A stretch of DNA of 64,000 nt. It comes from Arenibacter sp040216555 (GTDB taxonomy: Bacteria; Bacteroidota; Bacteroidia; Flavobacteriales; Flavobacteriaceae). Numbering within the stretch: position 1 is the first letter of the stretch; each line of letters opens with the position of its first letter. Both the position numbers and the translations under genes were made by a program. The notes below the pieces were generated by a model. The model made no database searches. It was not told where the DNA came from and was given only the letters and a program-made list of their open reading frames with translations. Below are positions 8,879 through 17,048 of this stretch, in pieces. Location: positions 62,001 to 126,000 of the forward strand of contig JAVJOW010000022.1 in assembly GCA_040216555.1 (NCBI GenBank), read 5' to 3'.

Positions 8879-9381
8879 TCCAAGACCTTAATATGATCCA
8901 CTTTGTCCGCAAATTTCAACAATAACAACTCGATTTTTGGGGCAATATGGGTTTTACAAAATGGTTTATATGGATTTTTATAATAATAGTTTTGAAAGGC
9001 TTTATCGGAAATTTTAAATTTCTTGAACGGCAGGACTTTGGTTACTAAAGAATTTTTAAAATTCTCCTGAAATTTTTGCAATGCCATGACAGATCTTTCG
9101 CCATCCAGAGGTCCAAAGGTATAAATAGCAGAGCGATATTTTTTACGCATGCTATGGTCTGAAGTAGATTTATGGGTACAAAGGTGTATCAAAATTAAAT
9201 CCTCCAGACTTATTTCATTTGGTTCATAATGAACAATTACAGCCTCGGAAAAGGAAGACTCCTCCCCTTCCGAAGCTACAAAACCTTGTTCCACACTTAT
9301 TATACCCTTTAAGGATTTATAAACGGCTTCAGTACACCAATGGCAGCCACCTCCGAAGGCAATTCTATGATTAATTTCCAT
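8872..9381 (-). CDS. MsrA-like peptide methionine sulfoxide reductase, divergent
   Basis: This 169-residue protein has the MsrA N-terminus with the active-site block GGGCHWCTEA (catalytic Cys13), where typical MsrA has GCFWC. The later KYRSAIY block matches the DxGTQYRSxIY region, and PYKPFCKTHIAPK matches the C-terminal region. The usual GYAGG and TGHAE segments are not conserved. It may therefore be an MsrA paralogue with altered substrate preference rather than the main reductase. MsrA repairs methionine-S-sulfoxide with thioredoxin, and a thioredoxin reductase gene lies further on at 24649. The gene sits 15 bases downstream of the nudK-like gene on the same strand, so it is likely co-transcribed. 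Confidence 0.78.
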   Translation of the reverse strand: MEINHRIAFGGGCHWCTEAVYKSLKGIISVEQGFVASEGEESSFSEAVIVHYEPNEISLEDLILIHLCTHKSTSDHSMRKKYRSAIYTFGPLDGERSVMALQKFQENFKNSLVTKVLPFKKFKISDKAFQNYYYKNPYKPFCKTHIAPKIELLLLKFADKVDHIKVLDQ

Positions 9382-9396
9382 TATTGGTTGGTCGAA

Positions 9397-9987
9397 TTAG
9401 TTGTTGGAAAATAATCCGTTAATTTTAGCGTATTGTAAAAGCATTATAGTCTTGGCATCTTTAATTTCCCCTGTATGTATCATTTCCATAGCTTTTTCAA
9501 AGCCCAACTCCAAGACTTCAATATTTTCTGTCTCCTCTTCAGCACCTCCCCCTGCGCCTATCTTCATTTTTTCTTCATATGATCCAATAAAAAAATAAAG
9601 GATCTCCGTTACGGAACCTGGCGACATATAGGATTCAAATACCTTCTCTACCCTCTCCAATTTATAACCGGTCTCTTCCTCGGTTTCTTTTTTTATACAG
9701 TCTTCAGGATGGTCACCATCCAATAATCCGGCGCAAACCTCTATCATCATCCCAGAGTCATTACCGTTTATATAGGTGGGCATCCTAAACTGTCGGGTAA
9801 GTATGACCGTTTTGTTCTTTTTGTTGTACAACAAAATGGCCGCACCATTTCCCCGATCATAGGCTTCTCGGGATTGAGGTTCCCAGCTTCCGTCCTCCCT
9901 TTGATATTCAAAAGTTATCTTTTCAAGTTTATACCAGTTATCGGATAGTAACTGCCTGTTTATGTTTTTTACTTTTTTGTTGTTCAT
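9397..9987 (-). CDS. nudK: Nudix hydrolase of the NudK (GDP-mannose pyrophosphatase) type
   Basis: The protein aligns in block order with E. coli NudK: LSDNWYKL, the REAYDRGNGAAILLYN block, TRQFRMPT, the GMMIEVCAGLLD block and a C-terminal IEVLELGFEKAMEMI block. The Nudix box runs from GLLDGD to EETGY, but the first Glu of the consensus (Gx5E) is His; the catalytic REUxEE-type part (KETEEETGY) is intact. NudK hydrolyses GDP-mannose to GMP and mannose 1-phosphate. I chose the ATG at 9987 (196 residues) rather than the upstream in-frame TTG at 10014, because a TAGATTTG promoter element lies immediately upstream of the TTG and the transcript would start after it. Confidence 0.85.
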   Translation of the reverse strand: MNNKKVKNINRQLLSDNWYKLEKITFEYQREDGSWEPQSREAYDRGNGAAILLYNKKNKTVILTRQFRMPTYINGNDSGMMIEVCAGLLDGDHPEDCIKKETEEETGYKLERVEKVFESYMSPGSVTEILYFFIGSYEEKMKIGAGGGAEEETENIEVLELGFEKAMEMIHTGEIKDAKTIMLLQYAKINGLFSNN

Positions 9988-10011
9988 TGTAGGGAAGTTC
10001 TGGTTTTCATA

Positions 10012-10019
10012 CAAATCTA
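10012..10019 (-). promoter_or_regulatory. TAnnTTTG -7 element for nudK-like and msrA-like genes
   Basis: TAGATTTG on the minus strand fits the Bacteroidota -7 consensus. The ATG start lies 25 bases downstream. A clear -33 TTG was not found. This element favours the shorter start of the downstream gene. Confidence 0.5.
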
Positions 10020-10112
10020 GGGATTTTTAGATCCTTGTAATCGGTAAAAAAAAATAGAATTTAATATCATCAACAGAATTTATTGTTACATGATGCAAGT
10101 TATGACTAGACC

Positions 10113-10766
10113 TTATACAGTAACCGCCTTGTTCAAATACCTTCTAAACGGCAGCATTTCCATATAAACAGAGATAACCTTCTCCTTAAAATCATCTTGT
10201 AATATTTCTTTTTGCGATAAGGGACGCATAACAGCAAAGGTTTTATGCCGTAACAGTTCCACATGTGGATGGTCCCTTGAAAATCCTTTGGGGGCGTTCT
10301 TTAGAGTTTCATCCACTACCAATTCCCCAAAAGTATCCTTAAAGGATTTTTTGTTCAGAATTTTTTTAAACTCCTCTCCATCGTAATCAATGGCCTCGCG
10401 TATACTGCGCAAAGTTTTTGGGTCAGGCCTCCAAAAGCCGCCGGCCAACATGGACTGACCAAGACCTACCTCGATATAGAAGTCAGCGGTATTGGGCGCC
10501 TTGTCCAACCCTGCTCCAAAATGGTCCTTATAGATGGGTTTGTTGGGATGGAACAATAGATTATTGTTAATGCGGTTTATTCCCTTTTTACCTGGAGTTC
10601 CAAAATATTCATTGTCCCCAGCCGCAAGGGCCAGATCCAATTCATCCAACCACGCTATATAATCCATTCTTACCTCCTTGTACCATTTTCGGTTGTTATC
10701 CATCCACTCCTTAGAGTTATTGTGGTTAAGTTCTGTAAGAAATTGAAATAAGGATTGAAAATTCAT
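10113..10766 (-). CDS. DUF2461 family protein
   Basis: This 217-residue protein matches the DUF2461 (TIGR02453) pattern: N-terminal LTELNHNNSKEWMDNNR, a central FHPNKPIYKDHFGAGL segment and a FYIEVGLGQSMLAGGFW segment. These are soluble cytoplasmic proteins of unknown function, widespread in Bacteroidota. No membrane segment or signal peptide is seen. It is preceded by the AIM24-like gene on the same strand (47-base gap), so a shared transcript is possible. Confidence 0.85.
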   Translation of the reverse strand: MNFQSLFQFLTELNHNNSKEWMDNNRKWYKEVRMDYIAWLDELDLALAAGDNEYFGTPGKKGINRINNNLLFHPNKPIYKDHFGAGLDKAPNTADFYIEVGLGQSMLAGGFWRPDPKTLRSIREAIDYDGEEFKKILNKKSFKDTFGELVVDETLKNAPKGFSRDHPHVELLRHKTFAVMRPLSQKEILQDDFKEKVISVYMEMLPFRRYLNKAVTV

Positions 10767-10813
10767 TCTCGAGTATAGATTGTAATGGATAAATGAAGAA
10801 GGCTATATATTGA

Positions 10814-11620
10814 TTAAAATCGATTATCCCCGTCCAAAAGGTCACCAAGGCCGCCCAAAATACTACCTTCCCCTTTGTCTTTTCCTCCTCTTGGGATTGA
10901 AGCCAGGACCCTACCCGCCAATCTGCTAAAAGGTAAGGATTGAATATATACCGTACCAGGACCACGTAGGGTGGCATAAAAAAGCCCTTCCCCCCCAAAG
11001 ATGGTGTTTTTGATCCCCCCTATAAATTCTACATCATAATCCACGTCCTTGGTAAAGCCAATGATACAGCCAGTATCCACTTTTAAGGTTTCGCCCGGGC
11101 CAAGTACCTTTTTTGCGGTAGTTCCTCCAGCATGTACAAAGGCCATTCCGTCGCCCTCCAATTTTTGCATGATAAATCCCTCACCTCCAAATAGACCTCG
11201 ACCTAATCTCTTCGAAAATTCGATACCCACGGAAACCCCTTTTGCCGCGCACAAAAAAGCATCCTTCTGACAAATAAATTTGCCTTGAAATTCGCTAAGA
11301 TCTATGGGAATAATTTTTCCAGGATAAGGAGAGGCAAAGCTTACCTGCTTTTTACCTTGACCTATGTTCAAAAATGCCGTCATAAATAGGCTTTCTCCCG
11401 TAAGCAAACGTTTTCCGGCCGAGAATAGTTTTCCCAGGACCCCCGTATCCTGATTGGAACCATCACCAAAAATGGTATCCATTTTAATGTCGGAATCCAT
11501 CATCATAAAACTGCCTGCTTCGGCCACAACGGCTTCCTGTGGGTCCAATTCTATTTCCACATATTGCATTTCCTCCCCGTAAATTACATAGTCTATTTCG
11601 TGTGCGTTCATACTATTCAT
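10814..11620 (-). CDS. AIM24/TIGR00266 family protein
   Basis: This 268-residue protein has the glycine-rich beta-roll repeats of the TIGR00266/AIM24 family: the AEAGSFMMMDSDI segment, GESLFMTAF, then GKIIPIDLSEF and GLFYATLRGPGTVYIQSLP. Its biochemical role is not established. Members are cytoplasmic or membrane-associated and may assemble into larger rings. The start could also be the ATG three codons in (11611). The cation-transporter gene ends 23 bases upstream on the same strand. Confidence 0.85.
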   Translation of the reverse strand: MNSMNAHEIDYVIYGEEMQYVEIELDPQEAVVAEAGSFMMMDSDIKMDTIFGDGSNQDTGVLGKLFSAGKRLLTGESLFMTAFLNIGQGKKQVSFASPYPGKIIPIDLSEFQGKFICQKDAFLCAAKGVSVGIEFSKRLGRGLFGGEGFIMQKLEGDGMAFVHAGGTTAKKVLGPGETLKVDTGCIIGFTKDVDYDVEFIGGIKNTIFGGEGLFYATLRGPGTVYIQSLPFSRLAGRVLASIPRGGKDKGEGSILGGLGDLLDGDNRF

Positions 11621-11643
11621 CTTATTGTTTTATATTACTAGTT

Positions 11644-12432
11644 TCAGAGTTTTAAGATTCGTCTTGCGCCTTGTATTACCAAAATAAAAACAATCGTTCC
11701 GATAATCAAGTCAGGTTTGTTTGAGTTTAGCACCTTAACCAAAAATCCAGCCATAATAACCCCTAAATTGATAATTACATCATTTGAAGTAAAAATCATA
11801 CTTGCTTTCATATGTGCTTCATCTTTACTTTTTGATTTTTGAAGTAAGTAAAGACAAATTCCGTTGGCAATTAAAGCAAAAACTGAAACCAATATCATTG
11901 TCGCGAAATTAGGAAGTTGTTCTGCTCCGAAAAAACGTCTTAAAACTTCTCCAAATCCTATAACCGCCAGCAGAATTTGAAAATAACCGGCAAGTTTTGC
12001 AATTCGTCTTTTTCTTATTAAAGTACCACCCACTGCAAAAAGACTAATTCCATAAACAAATGAGTCCGCGAGCATATCCAAACTATCAGCTACAAGTCCC
12101 ATTGATTTGGAAATTAACCCCGTAGCCATTTCGATAATAAAAAAAAGAAAATTTATTATAAGAACTGTCCAAAGCAATTTTTTTTGATTCGTATGTTCTT
12201 CAAATTGTGTTTGGTCAGTTTCTTCGGTTTTTAATTTTTGCCCACCTAAATTCAGTTCAAGGATTAATGTCTCAATTTGGTCCTCTTGTCCATCATGAAA
12301 AACAGCCAATTGTCGATTTGGAATGTCAAAGTCGAGATGTTTTATACTTGGAATTGCATCTAATTTCATTCGGATAAGATTTTCTTCCGAAGGACAATCC
12401 ATTTTAATTATTTCAAATACTGTTTTATTCAT
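11644..12432 (-). CDS. Cation transporter of CDF type with an N-terminal degenerate HMA domain
   Basis: This 262-residue protein has two parts. Residues 1-75 look like a heavy-metal-associated ferredoxin fold, but the usual CxxC loop reads MDCPSEE, with a single Cys. From about residue 85 there are six hydrophobic segments of cation-diffusion-facilitator type, with LVADSLDMLADS in the second segment and SNDVIINLG in the fifth, where CDF metal-site aspartates sit. It probably exports a divalent metal from the cytoplasm. There is no long C-terminal cytoplasmic domain, so it is shorter than typical ZitB or CzcD. By eye the gene is more AT-rich than the genes on either side. Confidence 0.78.
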   Translation of the reverse strand: MNKTVFEIIKMDCPSEENLIRMKLDAIPSIKHLDFDIPNRQLAVFHDGQEDQIETLILELNLGGQKLKTEETDQTQFEEHTNQKKLLWTVLIINFLFFIIEMATGLISKSMGLVADSLDMLADSFVYGISLFAVGGTLIRKRRIAKLAGYFQILLAVIGFGEVLRRFFGAEQLPNFATMILVSVFALIANGICLYLLQKSKSKDEAHMKASMIFTSNDVIINLGVIMAGFLVKVLNSNKPDLIIGTIVFILVIQGARRILKL

Positions 12433-12600
12433 TGGAATATAATCGGATCTCTTACCTAGAATATATCCGGTTCAAAATCAAACCAGAATAGTTAGTTAAT
12501 TGAGTGATCTATACTATAACCTTTATATTTTTGATTTTTTTTCTGCCTATAAGTACCAAAAAAAACTGCTTTGTTACAATGGCCCCTTAGTTTATAAATA

Positions 12601-12640
12601 CATGGATCCATTGATTCATTGTTACATTGGCTCATTAAAC
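12601..12640. repeat. Short tandem array with an 8-base period
   Basis: Five consecutive octamers begin with CAT: CATGGATC, CATTGATT, CATTGTTA, CATTGGCT, CATTAAAC. The CATT part is constant in the last four and the second half drifts. A related segment, TTGTTACAATGG, lies just upstream at 12571-12582. The array occupies the non-coding gap between the cation-transporter and hotdog genes. Confidence 0.55.
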
Positions 12641-12650
12641 AATTAATACC

Positions 12651-13106
12651 TTACCCCTTCACTTTTAGGGTCCATTCAAAGTTGAAGGTAGAAACTACAA
12701 TACCTTCTTCGTTGACCCCAATCGATTTCATCCATACAGTCTGCCCTTCCCCGGTTTCGATAGTTTTTTTAATGGCTTCCGCTATAAGGTAGCCCTCCTC
12801 GCAGGTGAAGGTGATTTTACCTGTCGCTTTTTTTGAAAAATTAGCATTGTTATTGGCTACAAGCATGGAAATATTCCTTCCGCTTTTTCTGATCTGATTC
12901 ATGACCATAGCTCCGGTGGTCAACTCCGCTGCCATTCCTTGAACTGCCCAAAATAAAGATTTAAACGGATTTTGATTGATCCATCTATGCCTAACGGTTA
13001 CAATTGCCTTTTTTTCATCAATGTACCTCAATCGTACTCCTGTCCACCATACGGCGGGGAGTTTAAAAAAGCTGTACATGTTAATTTTACTTGCATTGGA
13101 AGCCAT
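12651..13106 (-). CDS. DUF4442 hotdog-fold protein (thioesterase-like)
   Basis: This 151-residue protein fits the DUF4442 group of hotdog-fold proteins: a central helix (NPFKSLFWAVQGMAAELTTGAMVM) packed against strands such as AIVTVRHRW and ISMLVANNNANF. Hotdog proteins often hydrolyse acyl-CoA thioesters in the cytoplasm, but the substrate of this group is unknown. It has its own promoter upstream and is divergent from the DUF4870 gene. Confidence 0.8.
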   Translation of the reverse strand: MASNASKINMYSFFKLPAVWWTGVRLRYIDEKKAIVTVRHRWINQNPFKSLFWAVQGMAAELTTGAMVMNQIRKSGRNISMLVANNNANFSKKATGKITFTCEEGYLIAEAIKKTIETGEGQTVWMKSIGVNEEGIVVSTFNFEWTLKVKG

Positions 13107-13126
13107 AGCTGAGATTTAATTTACAT

Positions 13127-13156
13127 CAAAAGTATATAAAATGCACGAACCCACAA
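13127..13156 (-). promoter_or_regulatory. Promoter for the DUF4442 gene
   Basis: On the minus strand, TTG (complement of 13154-13156) and TACTTTTG (complement of 13127-13134) are separated by 19 bases, a full match to the Bacteroidota consensus. The predicted transcript starts close to the ATG at 13106. Confidence 0.6.
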
Positions 13157-13190
13157 TTGTTAATAAATTGTTAAATTTTAGTACTTTGTT

Positions 13191-13222
13191 TTGCATAGTA
13201 CCTTCTTTTAGATATATATTTG
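13191..13222 (+). promoter_or_regulatory. Promoter for the DUF4870 gene
   Basis: TTG at 13191-13193 and TATATTTG at 13215-13222 are separated by 21 bases. The start codon at 13362 lies about 130 bases downstream of the predicted transcript start, an unusually long leader for this window. Confidence 0.55.
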
Positions 13223-13361
13223 CATAGGAAGTTATTAGGCTTAATAAGATCAGTCTATAAAAATGGTCGGCTATAGCACCGAAATTTAGTTTTAACTGCG
13301 ACCGAAAACTGTTTTACCTAGACCAATAAAATCCTCCATTGGGAACACTAATTACAAAGCA

Positions 13362-13844
13362 ATGACCGAAACACTTAGCAAACACGAAAAAAATTTGGCG
13401 GCAATAATACATGCTTCCACCTTTTCCAAATATTTTATCCCTTTTGGGAATTTTCTGCTACCCTTGATACTTTGGACAGCGAACAAAAAGGATCATGACT
13501 TCGTGGACCAAAATGGTAAACAGGCTTTGAATTTTCAAATTAGTCTGCTACTATATTCCATCATCCTAGGTATTTGTACTATTCCTTTTGTTATAGGAAT
13601 TATACCGGAAATATTTCATTTGGGCAATTTCAACTTTGCCAATTTTAACGAATTCAATGGTCTTAATTTAGACTTCGACTTTCATCCATTCCAACTGGGA
13701 AAATGGCTTTGGCCCTTGGGAATAGCGGGAGTTGCACAGTTGGGACTGTTCTTGGTAAACATAGTTTACACCATCCTAGCCTCCATTCGTACCAGCGAAG
13801 GCATAAATTTTAAATATCCGATAAGCATACCATTTATTAAATAA
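13362..13844 (+). CDS. DUF4870 membrane protein
   Basis: This 160-residue protein has the DUF4870/Tic20-like pattern: an N-terminal helix (HEKNLAAIIHAST), a first membrane segment (NFLLPLILW), a DFVDQNGKQALNFQ loop, and two or three more hydrophobic segments. The loop between segments two and three is Phe/Asn-rich (FNFANFNEFNG). Function is unknown. In Flavobacteria such genes often lie next to PadR/PspC genes, as here, which hints at an envelope role. Confidence 0.83.
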   Translation: MTETLSKHEKNLAAIIHASTFSKYFIPFGNFLLPLILWTANKKDHDFVDQNGKQALNFQISLLLYSIILGICTIPFVIGIIPEIFHLGNFNFANFNEFNGLNLDFDFHPFQLGKWLWPLGIAGVAQLGLFLVNIVYTILASIRTSEGINFKYPISIPFIK

Positions 13845-13964
13845 TGTAAAATACAATTAGTACTCATCACACTAATTTCGAGAGTTTATTCATCAATCAA
13901 ATTAAAATGCTGCAATGCAATCATCAAAAAAAACGAACAGTAAAATTATAATAATCATGTAATT

Positions 13965-14300
13965 ATGAATATTGAAAACACAAAAGCACAGATGCGAAAG
14001 GGAGTCTTGGAGTACTGTATACTTTCCATTCTCAATGGGGAGGACAAGTATACCTCCGAAATCCTGGACACCCTGAAGGATGCTAAAATGCTGGTGGTAG
14101 AGGGTACCATCTATCCCTTGCTCACAAGACTTAAAAATGCGGGATTACTGAACTATCGCTGGGAAGAATCCACTTCTGGACCCCCAAGAAAGTATTATAC
14201 ATTAACAGAAACGGGAAAAATATTCCTAAAGGAATTGGATACCACCTGGGATGAACTAAGAAATGCGACAAACCTTGTTACCAAAACAAAAAACAGTTAA
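13965..14300 (+). CDS. PadR-family transcriptional regulator
   Basis: This 111-residue winged helix-turn-helix protein has the PadR layout: MRKGVLEYCILSIL, then YTSEILDTL, the VEGTIYPLLTRL recognition region and the wing with GPPRKYYTLTETGK. It starts 121 bases after the DUF4870 gene. The PspC-domain gene begins 3 bases after its stop, so the regulator and membrane protein are very likely co-translated. PadR proteins are usually repressors of their own operon; the inducer here is unknown. Confidence 0.92.
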   Translation: MNIENTKAQMRKGVLEYCILSILNGEDKYTSEILDTLKDAKMLVVEGTIYPLLTRLKNAGLLNYRWEESTSGPPRKYYTLTETGKIFLKELDTTWDELRNATNLVTKTKNS

Positions 14301-14303
14301 AAA

Positions 14304-16055
14304 ATGAACAAGACAATAAATATAAATCTGGCAAATTTATTCTTTCACATAGACGAAGTAGCCTACACTAAATTACAACGCTATTTAGAGGCCATAAAGC
14401 GTTCCTTTGCCAATACCAACGGTAGTGAAGAGATCATAGCGGATATCGAGGCCAGAATTGCCGAACTGTTCCATGAAAAAATGGAGAACGAAAGACAGGT
14501 AATTACCGAGAAAGAAGTGGACGAAGTTATTGGAATAATGGGACAACCAGAGGATTACATGGTTGACGAAGATATTTTTGAGGATCAACCCCAATCAACA
14601 AAAAAATCGGGTAGGGTAAGAAAATTATACAGGGACATAGACAATAAATATATAGGGGGTGTTTCCGCCGGGCTTGGACATTATTTTGGAATAGACGCCC
14701 TTTGGGTTAGATTATTGTGGATACTACTGACCATATTTAGCTGGGGGGGATTTGTATTTATCTATATACTCCTATGGATTTTAATTCCCGAAGCAGTGAC
14801 TACGGCCCAGAAATTGGATATGCGTGGAGAAGCCGTTAACATTAGCAATATTGAAAAAAAAGTAAAGGAAGGTTTTGACGATGTAGCGGAAAAGGTTAAG
14901 AATGTGGACTATGAAAAAGTGGGAAATAAGGTGAAAAATGGTAGCCGTGGTTTCTTCAATGCCATTGCCGATATTATTATGTTCTTTTTTAGGATCATTG
15001 GTAAATTTATCGGAATAATCTTAATAGTTATTGGTGCTGCAGGAATAGTTGCGCTATTGATAGGCCTCTTTACTGTAGGTATTTTGGACATAATACATCT
15101 GCCCGGAATAGACTTTTATAATCTTGTCAACTCCACCAGTACTCCAGTATGGGTGGTTTCAATCCTCGCTTTTTTCGCAATTGGAATTCCCTTTTTCTTC
15201 CTAATGTACCTAGGCCTAAAAATTTTAGTGAACAATTTAAAATCTATCGGTAATATTGTAAAATTTACATTGTTGGGGTTGTGGCTGATCTCTATAATCT
15301 TATTGACGGTTTTTGGTATACACCAAGCCGCAGCCCATGCTTACTCGGGTAATGTAGCCACTGAAAATGAACTGATTTTCGCCCAACCTTCAGAACCGAT
15401 TACGTTAAACTTAAGGTCAACGGACAGGGACAAACAGGAAAATAACATGCGTATTAATGGGATAGTATTGGATTATACTGAAAATGGGGAGGAAATTCTC
15501 ATTTCACGGGATTTCCGTATGTACATAAAAATGTCGCACGATTCACTTGCTCGAATTGAAGTGAGGAAAAACGCTAATGGGAGTTCTTTTAAAAATGCTA
15601 CAGAGACAGCTGCACAGATCAACTACAGTTATATGGTCCAAGGCAACACCATTCTCTTAGATGATTTTTTAACAACTGGTAGAGAGAACAAATTTAGAGA
15701 TCAAGATGTAAGAGTGTATTTATACCTCCCTATGGGAACCAAAGTGGAATTCGGAAAATCTCCAGAAAACTGTTGGACAATCAGGGCCAATAATGACCAG
15801 AATATGAACGGTTGTGAAATAACGAAATATGCTTGGATGCTGAATAAGGATGGTGCATTGAAATGTGAAAACTGTCCTGAAACTGAAGAAGCAGATGACG
15901 ATAATAATGGCAAAATTATAATTAATGAAAACGGGGTGGATATTGACATCAAAGGTGATGGAGACAATTTTAAACTTAAAATAGACGACAAGGGCGTACA
16001 GTTTAAAACCAACGAAAGCAGAAGTACTGATTTAAAAAGGGATACTGTTCAGTAG
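14304..16055 (+). CDS. PspC-domain envelope protein with C-terminal soluble domain
   Basis: This 583-residue protein has an N-terminal cytoplasmic helical domain (residues 1-95, with IADIEARIAELFHE and GQPEDY, similar to the HAAS region of PadR-associated membrane proteins). A PspC domain follows at about 105-165 (LYRDIDNKYIGGVSAGLGHYFGID and a membrane segment). There are further membrane segments at about 225-255, 275-300 and 320-345, then a C-terminal domain of about 230 residues, probably outside the membrane. The end is Asp/Lys/Asn-rich. It is translationally linked to PadR and precedes a DUF2807 lipoprotein. PspC proteins respond to membrane stress in other bacteria; the role here is inferred. 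Confidence 0.87.
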   Translation: MNKTININLANLFFHIDEVAYTKLQRYLEAIKRSFANTNGSEEIIADIEARIAELFHEKMENERQVITEKEVDEVIGIMGQPEDYMVDEDIFEDQPQSTKKSGRVRKLYRDIDNKYIGGVSAGLGHYFGIDALWVRLLWILLTIFSWGGFVFIYILLWILIPEAVTTAQKLDMRGEAVNISNIEKKVKEGFDDVAEKVKNVDYEKVGNKVKNGSRGFFNAIADIIMFFFRIIGKFIGIILIVIGAAGIVALLIGLFTVGILDIIHLPGIDFYNLVNSTSTPVWVVSILAFFAIGIPFFFLMYLGLKILVNNLKSIGNIVKFTLLGLWLISIILLTVFGIHQAAAHAYSGNVATENELIFAQPSEPITLNLRSTDRDKQENNMRINGIVLDYTENGEEILISRDFRMYIKMSHDSLARIEVRKNANGSSFKNATETAAQINYSYMVQGNTILLDDFLTTGRENKFRDQDVRVYLYLPMGTKVEFGKSPENCWTIRANNDQNMNGCEITKYAWMLNKDGALKCENCPETEEADDDNNGKIIINENGVDIDIKGDGDNFKLKIDDKGVQFKTNESRSTDLKRDTVQ

Positions 16056-16199
16056 GCTCTTTTAACAACTCAGTAATTTATAATATGGCCAAAGAAACAT
16101 AAATAATAATTTTAAGCAAACCATAAAACAGTAACATTAATCAATCCTTGAAATACTCAGCCCCCCAAGAGTTCATTACAAGACTCAAAAACAACAATC

Positions 16200-16925
16200 A
16201 TGACAACACTAGCAAGAATGACCATCACACTAATCTTGGCAATCCTATTTTCGTCCTGTGGCTTCGATATCAATATCGGATCTGGCAAAAAAGGAAATGG
16301 AATTGTTGAAGAAGACAACCGCAGGGTGACTACCGATTTCACTGCTATTTCTGTATCTGAAGGCTTGGACGCATTTATCACCCAAGGCAGTGATTTCGAA
16401 ATTGTAGTTGAGGCAGACGAAAATATAATAGACATGATAGGAACCGATATCAAAAATGGAACCTTACGGATTCACGCCATTGAAAATATTGGTAGGGCTA
16501 CCAAAAAAGTTTATGTTACACTACCTGTCATCACAGCCTTGGAAACTTCCAGTGGTGCCGGCCTATCTACCATGAATGCCATAGAGGCCGAAAATATTGA
16601 ATTGAGCTCCAGCAGTGGTTCCAATCTTCAAATTGAGGAAATTAAGGCATACAATGTAATTGCGGAATCCAGTAGTGGCGCCCATATAAGATTGGCAGGA
16701 GAAACAGAAACATTTAACGGTAGTGCCAGTAGTGGCTCGGGAATAAAAGCCGAAAATTTAAGCTCTTCCAAATGTAGTGCCAATGCCAGTAGTGGTGCGG
16801 GAATTACCGTAAATGCATCCGAATCCTTAATTGCAAAAGCCAGTAGCGGGGGCAACATACGCTACACCGGAAATGCGAAAGTAGAACATACAAAATCGAG
16901 CTCCGGAAGCGTCAGTGCCTTATAA
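16200..16925 (+). CDS. DUF2807 (head-GIN) lipoprotein
   Basis: This 241-residue protein starts with a signal peptide and a likely lipidated Cys at about residue 20 (LFSSCGFD). The rest is a right-handed beta-helix of the DUF2807 type: regularly spaced SSGAG, SSSGS and ASSGG turns recur roughly every 18-22 residues. Such proteins are exported and cell-surface or periplasmic; the partner is unknown. It sits 144 bases after the PspC gene on the same strand and is probably part of the same envelope module. It ends in a hairpin terminator. Confidence 0.83.
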   Translation: MTTLARMTITLILAILFSSCGFDINIGSGKKGNGIVEEDNRRVTTDFTAISVSEGLDAFITQGSDFEIVVEADENIIDMIGTDIKNGTLRIHAIENIGRATKKVYVTLPVITALETSSGAGLSTMNAIEAENIELSSSSGSNLQIEEIKAYNVIAESSSGAHIRLAGETETFNGSASSGSGIKAENLSSSKCSANASSGAGITVNASESLIAKASSGGNIRYTGNAKVEHTKSSSGSVSAL

Positions 16926-16971
16926 AAGCCAGACCTCGTTTTAATAAAAAATCAACTGTCCTAAAATTTGT

Positions 16972-16999
16972 AAAACCCATTGAGATTTCAGTGGGTTTT
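16972..16999 (+). terminator. Terminator after the DUF2807 gene
   Basis: AAAACCCA (16972-16979) pairs with TGGGTTTT (16992-16999) across a short loop that can extend the stem (TGA/TCA). A T-rich stretch follows. It separates the envelope cluster from the epimerase gene. Confidence 0.65.
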
Positions 17000-17048
17000 C
17001 ATTTTCCAATACATCATCTTTCTTTATATTCGTTCAATAAATATTGTT

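Noticed and set aside
10726..10998. Frame overlapping the DUF2461 and AIM24-like genes
   Set aside because: It lies in a different frame, overlapping the ends of two well-supported genes, and shows no family pattern.
16550..16900. Repeated AGTAGTGGC-like segments in the DUF2807 gene resembling a short tandem array
   Set aside because: They are in frame and encode the SSGAG turns of the beta-helix, so protein structure explains them. Spacing is irregular at DNA level and there are no spacers as in a CRISPR array.
16980..17048. Upstream extension of the epimerase frame
   Set aside because: It adds 23 hydrophobic residues overlapping the hairpin terminator, and the family N-terminus (KIRIKKYVLPLKHTFSISR) starts at the ATG at 17049.
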